Assembly (NCBI GenBank): GCA_944326245.1
Contig: CALVDF010000023.1
Span: 1 to 35,175, forward strand
Source: an uncultured Bacteroidales bacterium
GTDB taxonomy: Bacteria; Bacteroidota; Bacteroidia; Bacteroidales; UBA932
Reading direction: 5' to 3'
DNA: 35,175 nucleotides
Shown: positions 8,191-15,100 of the stretch, one piece after another
How the letters are laid out: every line of letters begins with the position of its first letter
Position numbering within the stretch: the first letter of the stretch is position 1
Notes under the pieces: model-generated
The model's database searches: none
What the model was told of the DNA's origin: nothing
What the model saw: only the letters and a program-made list of their open reading frames with translations
Program-made: the position numbers and the translations under genes

Positions 8191-10524
8191 ATGTTGAAAC
8201 TAATACTCAGAAATCTGGGCCATACCCTAAGAAAGTACCCTCTCCCGGCGGCCATCAATCTCGCCGGTCTGGTCGTGGCCCTCACCGCATTCATCATCAT
8301 CATGTCCCATGTGGAGTACGAGACCACCTTCGACCGTTCCTACCCTACCTCCGGGAGGATTTTCAGGGTGGACTGCCCCGGGAACGACGAGACTTTCCGC
8401 AGTATCCTGCCCAACGCTTTCGCCCGGGACGTCATCAACTCCTCGGCCCACATCGAGGCCGGAACGATGCTCATGCCCTACTTGGGCAAGCTGCCGTTCT
8501 ACATCGACGATGCTGCCGGTGAACCGCACGGATACGAGCTGAGATGCGACATGGTGCAGCCGGACTTCATGAAAGTATTCGGAGTCCGTCTGACAAGCGG
8601 AGATCCGGAGGCCCTGACCAGCCCCCAGACCGCCATCATTCCCCAGAGCATGGCCGAGAATCTCTTCGAAGGGGATGCTGTCGGCAAGACCCTGCGTACC
8701 GACGGCAACTGGTTCTTCCCGGAAGGCGAGCTGACTGTGGGAGCCGTCTACGAGGATTTCCCCTCCAACAGCAACCTGCAGAACAGCATCTATTTCGCAG
8801 TGGATGAAAGAGTGACGCCCTACACCTACGGAGGGGCGAACTTCATCTGCTACCTGCTGCTGGATTCCCGGGAATCCGCGTCCCTGGTAGAGAACGAGTT
8901 CAACTCCAACTTCGACTTCTCCCTGAGCTGGATGAGCCCCATAGAACTCGTGCCGATGGAGGACATATACTTCATGGAGCAGGGCGGAGACGGCAGGGTG
9001 TTCTACAGTGGCAGCCGCAGCACGACAATCCTGCTGACGGCCATCGGCATACTGGTGCTCCTCTCGGGAGTAATCAATTTCGCCAACTTCTTCACCTCCC
9101 TCGCCCCGGTGCGCATCCGGAGCATCAATACCCAGAAAGTAGTGGGCGCATCCACCTCCAGACTGCGCTGGATGCTGACCATGGAAACAGTCGTCATTGC
9201 GCTCATCGCCCTGATCATCTCCTTCCTGCTGGCCGGTTGGATATCCCCGATGCTGGTCAGCGCCAACATCCTGAAAGGGCTGTTCACGGCTCACAGCATC
9301 GGTATCATCGTCACGGTCAGCGTCATCACCATTGCGGCCGGAATCCTTGCCGGACTGTATCCGAGCTGGTACGCTACCTCATTTGCCCCGGCACTGGTGC
9401 TCAAGGGAGATTTCGGCCTCTCTAAGGGCGGACGCACGTTCCGCAACGTGATGAGCGGCATCCAGTACACAGTAGCCTTCGTAACACTGGTGTTCATGAC
9501 TTTCGTGCTGCTGCAGAACCGGCTGATGCGCAACACCATATTGGGATTCGACAAGGATGAGATAGCTGTCGCCAACGCCAGTGCCACCATCACCGCAAAA
9601 ATGGATATGCTCCGCAGCTCCGCACAGAAATACCCATCGATAGCCGGCATAGCCTATTCCTCAGAGAAAGTCGGCGCCTCGGACTCCTACAGCACACAAG
9701 GCATCGAGTACAACGGGGAGAACATCCAGATGTTCTTTATCGGAGTGGACCCGCAGTTCATGGAGGTCATGGGCATAGAGATGGTGGAAGGGCGCAACTT
9801 CAACCAGTATGACTCAGCCGGAGTCACGGTAGTGACCCGATACATGATGGACCAGTTCGGAATAATGCCCGGCGACATCCTACCGGAGGCCGGTGAGGTA
9901 ATAGGCATCTGCGAAAATGTCCGATTCAACTCGGTCCGCGAGCCCAATACCCCCATTGCATTCATTCCTTCCGGCATATACAGCGGGGTTAACGGAGTGC
10001 TTTACTTCCGCATCACTGCCGGCAGCAATGCGTTCCAGGCCGCGTCCGATATAGAGTCCCTCATACGCGAGGCCGACCCCTACTGGCCCTCACAGGTAGA
10101 GTTCTACGATACCATACAGAACAATCTGTACCAAAATGAGATCCGCACATCCCGCCTCGTAGTGGCGTTCAGCGTCATTGCCGCCATCCTGGCTCTATGC
10201 GGAGTCATCGGCCTGGTGCTCTTCGACACCGAGTACCGCAGGAAGGAGACCGCCGTCCGCAAGATTTTCGGAGCCAGCGTCGCCTCCATCCTCGAGCGGG
10301 CCAATATCGGCTACGGTACCATTGTCCTCATCTGTTTCGCACTTTCCTGCCCCATAGCGGCCGTCATCACCTCGCGCTGGCTGCAGAACTTCGTCGACCG
10401 CGTCCATATCAGCCCCTGGGTCTTTGCCCTTGCCCTCGTGGCTGTATCAGCCGTCACTGCACTGATCGTCACCGCCGTCTTCTACCGCCGGGCCACCGCC
10501 AATCCCCGCGACGGCCTGCAATAG
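8191..10524 (+). CDS. MacB/FtsX-type ABC transporter permease
   Basis: 777 residues with the duplicated FtsX layout. First membrane helix at about 17-40 (AINLAGLVVALTAFIIIM), a MacB-like periplasmic core about 41-270 (YETTFDRSYP, RIFRVDCPG), three helices about 278-392, a fourth near 415-440, a second periplasmic region, and three final helices about 650-762 (VVAFSVIAAILALCGVIGLV; ALALVAVSAVTALIVTAVF). 'RRKETAVRKIFGAS' before the penultimate helix is the usual cytoplasmic coupling segment. It would act as a mechanotransmission permease with an ATPase encoded elsewhere; no ATPase or membrane-fusion gene is adjacent, so the substrate (peptide, lipoprotein, drug) is unknown. Preceded by a terminator, so it needs its own promoter, which I could not identify. 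Its 3' end runs into degenerate repeats. Confidence 0.9.
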   Translation: MLKLILRNLGHTLRKYPLPAAINLAGLVVALTAFIIIMSHVEYETTFDRSYPTSGRIFRVDCPGNDETFRSILPNAFARDVINSSAHIEAGTMLMPYLGKLPFYIDDAAGEPHGYELRCDMVQPDFMKVFGVRLTSGDPEALTSPQTAIIPQSMAENLFEGDAVGKTLRTDGNWFFPEGELTVGAVYEDFPSNSNLQNSIYFAVDERVTPYTYGGANFICYLLLDSRESASLVENEFNSNFDFSLSWMSPIELVPMEDIYFMEQGGDGRVFYSGSRSTTILLTAIGILVLLSGVINFANFFTSLAPVRIRSINTQKVVGASTSRLRWMLTMETVVIALIALIISFLLAGWISPMLVSANILKGLFTAHSIGIIVTVSVITIAAGILAGLYPSWYATSFAPALVLKGDFGLSKGGRTFRNVMSGIQYTVAFVTLVFMTFVLLQNRLMRNTILGFDKDEIAVANASATITAKMDMLRSSAQKYPSIAGIAYSSEKVGASDSYSTQGIEYNGENIQMFFIGVDPQFMEVMGIEMVEGRNFNQYDSAGVTVVTRYMMDQFGIMPGDILPEAGEVIGICENVRFNSVREPNTPIAFIPSGIYSGVNGVLYFRITAGSNAFQAASDIESLIREADPYWPSQVEFYDTIQNNLYQNEIRTSRLVVAFSVIAAILALCGVIGLVLFDTEYRRKETAVRKIFGASVASILERANIGYGTIVLICFALSCPIAAVITSRWLQNFVDRVHISPWVFALALVAVSAVTALIVTAVFYRRATANPRDGLQ

Positions 10525-10625
10525 TCCGCGACGGTCCCAAGCAGTCCGCAGTCGTCTGTAACCCGCTACAATAGTCCGCCACTGGCCTGCGACGGTCCGC
10601 AGCCACCTGCGACGGCCGCGGAAGA
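10505..10625. repeat. Degenerate GC-rich repeats across the permease 3' end
   Basis: Variants of CTGCGACGG and AGTCCGC recur at short intervals from the last codons of the permease through about 100 nt of non-coding DNA (for example GCGACGGCCTGCAATAGTCC followed by GCGACGGTCCC, ACAATAGTCCGC, CTGCGACGGTCCGC). No coding capacity is convincing. It resembles a decayed minisatellite. Confidence 0.55.
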
Positions 10626-10704
10626 TACACCCCTGCACGTGGACAGTGCTCTCTCTCGCGGGGTGACCCGCACAGGTGGTTCCCCCCGCCACCAACCCAG
10701 CCCG

Positions 10705-10743
10705 CGCAGGTGAACCCTTTTCGGCATTTCCGGTTCACCTGCG
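10705..10743. repeat. Hairpin module of composite repeat A (CGCAGGTGAACC)
   Basis: Perfect 12-bp inverted repeat: CGCAGGTGAACC at 10705-10716 and GGTTCACCTGCG at 10732-10743, 15-nt loop. Two further copies with the same 15-nt loop size occur at 34553-34591 and 34678-34716, upstream of the second array. The conserved arm sequence and loop length argue for a repeat family rather than a chance hairpin. Confidence 0.88.
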
Positions 10744-10814
10744 GAAGAGGGAAGACGGACAATATGCCATACAGGGGTCTATCGCGAGAGGATCCCCCTC
10801 TATCGCGTTGGATT

Positions 10815-10981
10815 GTGGGGACGATTTCCGCATATCGTCGGCACCTTCCGGAAAGGCAAAACGAAGGCAATGCCCTACAGGCACCTCTAACTTGGATGGC
10901 CGATCTCTCTGCCCTGGGATGGTGGGGACAATTTCCGCACATCATCGGCACCTTCCAAGAGGAAAGTCGTGCGGTATTGTT
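10815..10981. repeat. Duplicated 35-bp block leading into array A
   Basis: A block starting GTGGGGAC and ending GGCACCTTCC occurs at 10815-10849 and again at 10922-10956, 107 bp apart, with few differences. After the second copy, bases 10945-10980 are identical over 36 nt to 34807-34842 in front of array B; one mismatch follows and then the array start CATCCTAACAT. Intervening DNA (10850-10921) shows no gene. Confidence 0.85.
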
Positions 10982-11331
10982 CATCCTAACATCGCTATAA
11001 ATTGGCCTCCCTGACTTAATGTTCTATGAATCAGAATATTGCGAACAAAGGCCCGAATGGGCGCAATGTTAGGACAGGGCGGAACGGCCAGTTTTGGCGA
11101 TTTTACAGGCATCCTAACATCGTCCCAAATTTGCCACTAAGATATAATGCTCTATGAATCAGCGCATTGCGAACAAGGACCCGAATGGGCGCAATGTTAG
11201 GATAGTGCGGAACGGCCAGTTTTGGCGGTTTTACAGGCATCCTAACATCGCTCCAGATTGGCCGCTTCGGCATAATACCCTATGGACCAACAGGTTGCTA
11301 ACAAAGGCCCGAATGGGCGCAATGTTAGGTT
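10982..11331. repeat. Array A: three 128-bp tandem structured repeats
   Basis: CATCCTAACAT begins units at exactly 10982, 11110 and 11238, a 128-bp period. Each has a roughly 94-bp core closed by ATGTTAGGAT or a close variant (10982-11075, 11110-11203, 11238-11331), so the core has inverted ends; a 34-bp linker with GCGGAACGGCCAG and TTTTGGCG separates them. Inside the 3' half, ATTGCG and CGCAAT form an inner stem capped by GCCC-GAAT-GGGC. The third unit has only partial arms (ATGTTAGGTT, G-U in the inner stem) and lacks the linker, so it looks like the decayed end of the array. 128 is not a multiple of 3, so the array is unlikely to be coding. Function unknown. Confidence 0.93.
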
Positions 11332-11419
11332 GGTGTTCCTGGCCGAAACCGCTTCTGTCTGCGCCTGGCAGCCCCCCGGGGAAATACCGATTTCCCGAAT
11401 GGAAATATCCCAGGGCGCT

Positions 11420-11460
11420 GCCACAACGCCCACAAAGTGCCGAATAGTGGGCGGTGTGGC
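11420..11460. other. Long hairpin between array A and the TlpA 3' end
   Basis: GCCACAACGCCCAC (11420-11433) pairs with GTGGGCGGTGTGGC (11447-11460) at 13 of 14 positions, 13-nt loop. No T-run follows on either strand. It may serve as a transcription barrier or RNA stabiliser between the convergent permease and TlpA genes. Confidence 0.55.
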
Positions 11461-11499
11461 AAAGCCAAGTAAAAAAGGTAAGCAGATCTGAAAACCCGG

Positions 11500-11782
11500 C
11501 CGAAGACCCTGACCGGAAAGTCCAGCAATAAAACAAAAATGAAAAGCCCGGCAGGAATACCCACCTCGAAAGCTGGCCGGAGAACACCGTCGAAAAGCCC
11601 CACCGAAGACCGGCAGGAAAACCTCACCGGAAACCCAGGTTGGAAAACCAGGCTGGAAACCCAATACAAAAAAGCCGACCGGAAAACCCGGCAAGAAACC
11701 CGACCGGAAACCCGATACAAAAACCAGGTCGGGAATCCAATCCCAAAAGCCGGCTGGAAGCCCCGGCCTGGAACCCTGACAG
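11500..11782. repeat. Degenerate tandem repeats after the TlpA stop
   Basis: Variants of GGAAACCCGG, ACCGGAAAACCC and GATACAAAAA recur at short spacing up to the stop codon of the minus-strand TlpA gene. In the TlpA mRNA direction they read as recurring GGGTTTCCGG-like units. Open frames through it in several frames are repetitive and basic or aromatic, without any domain; I treat the tract as non-coding. Confidence 0.6.
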
Positions 11783-12397
11783 CTACTTGGCGAGTTCGTC
11801 GTTGATGAGCCGGACCATGGAAGCGAATTCAGCCTCGTCGTAGAGGCGGGTCAGCATGATGATCTTGCCTGCGCGGTCCAGGATGATGTTGCGTGTCACG
11901 CCTGCACCCTTGTCACAGAAAAGGGCGAAACGTTCGCCGTCCGGATCTAGGGTCAGAGGATAGGTTACGGGTATGGATTTGGCAAAACCGGCAGTCACCT
12001 CCGGGGTCTCCTTCAGGTCGATACCGTAAAGGGCAAATTCCGGATTGTCCTTGAGTTTCTGCCAGATGTCGCTCTCGATGTGCGGCATCTCCTTGCGGCA
12101 TACACCGCACCAGCTGGCGGTGAACTGGAGCATCACCACCTTGCCCTGAAGTTCCTTGATGTTGACGGTTGTACCGTCCTGCATCAGCAGGTCGAAATCC
12201 GGGACCTGATCACCTACTTTGACGATGTACCCCCTGTCATCTGCCTTGACGGCTGCCCCTGCTCCGGATGCAGCTGTGCCTACGGTTTCATTGTCCCCGG
12301 CCTTGGCATTGCCCTTGGATGTGTTCGCATTGTTTCCGCAGCCGGCCATAAGCACCGCAGCTGCGACAATCATTGGAATAATAGTCCTGATCTTCAT
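11783..12397 (-). CDS. TlpA-like thioredoxin-fold lipoprotein
   Basis: 204 residues from ATG 12397, preferred over the upstream in-frame start because MKIRTIIP begins a lipoprotein signal with lipobox LMAGC (Cys20). A Gly/Ala/Asn linker to about residue 55 is followed by an AhpC/TSA-TlpA thioredoxin fold: VPDFDL, GKVVMLQFTASWCGVC with the redox pair Cys97 and Cys100, a cis-Pro region IPVTYPLTLD, and GVTRNIILDRAGKII. It likely works as a membrane-tethered periplasmic disulfide reductase or isomerase, for example in cytochrome or envelope protein maturation; partner unknown. Divergent from the GH97 gene and convergent with the permease. Downstream is the degenerate repeat tract. Confidence 0.9.
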   Translation of the reverse strand: MKIRTIIPMIVAAAVLMAGCGNNANTSKGNAKAGDNETVGTAASGAGAAVKADDRGYIVKVGDQVPDFDLLMQDGTTVNIKELQGKVVMLQFTASWCGVCRKEMPHIESDIWQKLKDNPEFALYGIDLKETPEVTAGFAKSIPVTYPLTLDPDGERFALFCDKGAGVTRNIILDRAGKIIMLTRLYDEAEFASMVRLINDELAK

Positions 12398-12444
12398 ATT
12401 GCAATTGTTTATTGTCCGAAAACCAGCAAATTTCATTCCTACAG

Positions 12445-12475
12445 TTGCTGGATTAAGGGTTTTGAGCTAAATTTG
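12445..12475 (+). promoter_or_regulatory. Bacteroidetes-type promoter for the GH97 gene
   Basis: TTG at 12445-12447, 20-nt spacer, TAAATTTG at 12468-12475 (exact TAnnTTTG). Predicted start near 12481, giving a leader of about 95 nt to the ATG at 12576 or about 59 nt to ATG 12540. Confidence 0.65.
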
Positions 12476-12575
12476 TAGGGATATTCGCTGATGGCGGCAG
12501 ATTTTGAAGAGGCCGTACGGCAGAATGTTTGGAAATTTTATGGAAAACAGTAATAACTCATTAATGTACAGACAG

Positions 12576-15029
12576 ATGAAACGACTGATGGCAATTGGCG
12601 CCGCGGCTGTTATGGCTGCTACTGCTGCAGCTGCTCCTGGCACGGAGACCGCAAAGCAAGACAACACACTGAGCCTCAAATCTCCCGACAACAGGCTGGA
12701 ACTCTGTTTCTACCTTACTGAAAAGGGTGAGCCGTTCTACTCTCTTTCGTTCAACGGGCAAAAGGTCCTGGACGACAGCCGTATGGGCTTCGAAATAAGG
12801 CATGAGGGCGGAGTAAGCGATATCCAGCCGTTCATGGCAGGATGGGATATCAAGGAAAGCAATACCGTTCTGCACCCCTCGCAGATGCGGGAGGGCTTCC
12901 GCATAGACAGCGTCGTCCGGACATCGGTAGACTGCACATGGGAACCGGTGTGGGGCGAGGAGAGCAGCATCAGGGACCGGCACAATGAGATGGCCGTGTA
13001 TCTCTGGCAGCCGCTTGACAAGGCCATGAATACGGCAAAAGCCGGAGATGCGGCAGCAACGGACGGGAACGGCGGAAAGGAAGGGAACGGCAAGGACGGG
13101 CAAATTGCCGGGGAGAACAACGCCGGAGACGATGAGGCTGAGGGCCGTACGGTCGTGATACGGTTCAGGCTGTTCGACGACGGACTGGGATTCCGCTACG
13201 AATTCCCCAAGCAGAAGAATCTGGGATACTTCATCGTGGGCAACGAACTCACCGAATTTGTCCTGGACGAGGACCTGACCACTTTCTGGATAGCAGGCGA
13301 CTACGACTCCAACGAATTCATGTACACCACCTCCCCGCTGAGCAGGATTGCGGCCCTGTATCCGGATTTCGACCGCAGCGGCAATGCCTGCATCTGCCCG
13401 ATGCCCGTACCTGGAGTACAGACTCCGGTCATGATGAAGCGCGACAGCGGCGGGCTCTATGTCAATATCCACGAGGCGGCACTGGTCAATTTCCCGGCCA
13501 TGCAGCTGGAAGTGCACGATGCCACACCGGTCATGGGCACACAGGACACACAGGAAATACTGGGCGCACAGGAAACACAGGGCACACAGGACAAGGGCTC
13601 CCTTGGTACTGATTCAGCAGTGGAGCGCCGCACCAAATTCGTGGCACATCTGGTTCCTGACGCCTTGGGCAACAGAGGGCACGTCCAGACCCCGCAGACC
13701 ACTCCGTGGAGGACGGTAATTGTGGCGGACAATGCTCCCGCAATACTCGAGAGCCGTCTGATCCTCAACCTCAACGAGCCTTGCGCCATTGAGGATACGG
13801 ACTGGATCAAGCCGCAGAAGTTCGTGGGCGTGTGGTGGCAGATGTTTGCCCCCGGACGCGGAACATGGAGCTACACCAACGAGCCCAACGTCCAGCTGGG
13901 CATCACGGACTACACCAAGACGGTACCCAACGGCACCCATGCCGCCAACACCGAGAACGTCAAGAAATACATTGACTTCGCGGCTGCCAACAATATCCAG
14001 GGAGTCCTCGTGGAGGGCTGGAACCAGGGCTGGGAAGACTGGTTCGGCCAGTTCAAGGAATTCGTGTTCGACTTCCTCACCCCCTACCCCGACTTCGACG
14101 TCGTGGAACTGAGGGAATATGCCAAGAGCAAGGGCGTCCAGCTGGTGATGCACCACGAGACATCCGGCTCGACCACCAATTATGAACGCTACCTCGACAG
14201 GGCATACCAGTTCATGAAGGACAACAATTACTCTGTGGTCAAGAGCGGATATGTCGGTCCCATCATTCCCAGAGGCAGCCACCACTACGACCAGTCTACG
14301 GTCAACCACTTCCTGCACTGCATCAAACGTGCCGCCGACTATGAGATCATGATCGATGCACACGAGCCTGTTAGGCCTACCGGACTGCACCGTACCTGGC
14401 CCAACTATCTGGCAGCCGAATCGGCCCGCGGTACGGAGTTCGAGTCGTCGGATGCCGTAGGCAATCCTCCGGAGCACACCACCATCCTGCCCTTCACAAG
14501 ACTGATGGGCGGCCCGATGGACTACACCCCCGGCATTTTCCAGCAGGACATGAAATACTACGACGAGAACGCAAAAGGTCACATCCACACCACACTGGTA
14601 AAGCAGCTCGCCCTATACGTGGTCATCTACTCTCCCCTGCAGATGGTAGCCGACCTGCCCGAGAACTACGAGCGCTTCCCGGACGCATTCACATTCATCC
14701 GCAACGTACCCACAGACTGGGACTACACCAAGGTGCTTGAAGCCGAGCCGGGGGACTACATCACCACAGCCCGCAAGGCCAAAGGCGAGGACAGATGGTA
14801 CATCGGAGCCATCACTGACGAGAATGCACGTACCTCCGTCATAGACCTTTCCAAGCTCCCGCTCACCAAAGGCAAGACATATACGGCCACCATATACGCC
14901 GACGGCGATGATGCTTCATGGGATCTCAATCCCCAGAGCTACAAAATCACCGAGACCATCGTCAACTCCGGATCCAAGCTTGAGATTCCCCTGGCCCGCA
15001 GCGGAGGTGCAGCCATCGAGATCAAGTAA
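12576..15029 (+). CDS. GH97 family alpha-glucosidase, SusB-like (inverting group)
   Basis: 817 residues from ATG 12576, chosen because MKRLMAIGAAAVMAATAAAA is a signal peptide; ATG 12540 would add 12 residues. The GH97 core is complete: N-terminal beta-sandwich, then the (beta/alpha)8 barrel. Glu480 (VEGWNQGW), Glu528 (MHHETSG), Glu597 (HEPVRPTG) and Glu621 (ARGTEFE) have the same spacing as Glu391, Glu439, Glu508 and Glu532 of B. thetaiotaomicron SusB, which supports the calcium-dependent inverting alpha-glucosidase type over the retaining alpha-galactosidase type. Expected role: periplasmic release of glucose from alpha-glucans. Odd: low-complexity insertions at about residues 152-190 (Gly/Asn/Asp/Lys-rich) and 320-348 (Thr-Gln rich), making it longer than the roughly 700-740-residue family norm. 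No SusC/D pair is nearby. The M16 peptidase gene follows by 71 nt. Confidence 0.92.
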   Translation: MKRLMAIGAAAVMAATAAAAPGTETAKQDNTLSLKSPDNRLELCFYLTEKGEPFYSLSFNGQKVLDDSRMGFEIRHEGGVSDIQPFMAGWDIKESNTVLHPSQMREGFRIDSVVRTSVDCTWEPVWGEESSIRDRHNEMAVYLWQPLDKAMNTAKAGDAAATDGNGGKEGNGKDGQIAGENNAGDDEAEGRTVVIRFRLFDDGLGFRYEFPKQKNLGYFIVGNELTEFVLDEDLTTFWIAGDYDSNEFMYTTSPLSRIAALYPDFDRSGNACICPMPVPGVQTPVMMKRDSGGLYVNIHEAALVNFPAMQLEVHDATPVMGTQDTQEILGAQETQGTQDKGSLGTDSAVERRTKFVAHLVPDALGNRGHVQTPQTTPWRTVIVADNAPAILESRLILNLNEPCAIEDTDWIKPQKFVGVWWQMFAPGRGTWSYTNEPNVQLGITDYTKTVPNGTHAANTENVKKYIDFAAANNIQGVLVEGWNQGWEDWFGQFKEFVFDFLTPYPDFDVVELREYAKSKGVQLVMHHETSGSTTNYERYLDRAYQFMKDNNYSVVKSGYVGPIIPRGSHHYDQSTVNHFLHCIKRAADYEIMIDAHEPVRPTGLHRTWPNYLAAESARGTEFESSDAVGNPPEHTTILPFTRLMGGPMDYTPGIFQQDMKYYDENAKGHIHTTLVKQLALYVVIYSPLQMVADLPENYERFPDAFTFIRNVPTDWDYTKVLEAEPGDYITTARKAKGEDRWYIGAITDENARTSVIDLSKLPLTKGKTYTATIYADGDDASWDLNPQSYKITETIVNSGSKLEIPLARSGGAAIEIK
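13533..13620 (+). repeat. Minisatellite-like insert in the GH97 gene
   Basis: CACAGGA-type 7-9 bp units repeat (GGCACACAGGACACACAGGA and similar), encoding a TQDTQ/AQETQGTQD peptide between conserved GH97 beta-sandwich segments. Frame is preserved. Confidence 0.75.
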
Positions 15030-15100
15030 ACCCATCGAGTTCAAGCAGACCATGCATAAAACTCAAGCAAACCGGCAATAACCCCTAACATCACCACTAT

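Noticed and set aside
10982..11331. The 128-bp repeats as a CRISPR array
   Set aside because: Both the 94-bp core and the 34-bp linker are conserved between units, so there are no unique spacers; the repeat is far too long and no cas gene is present.
11231..11720. Overlapping minus-strand open frames through array A and the GG-AAA-CCC repeat tract as genes
   Set aside because: They consist of repeat translations in several frames, have no domain, and the 128-bp period does not preserve reading frame.
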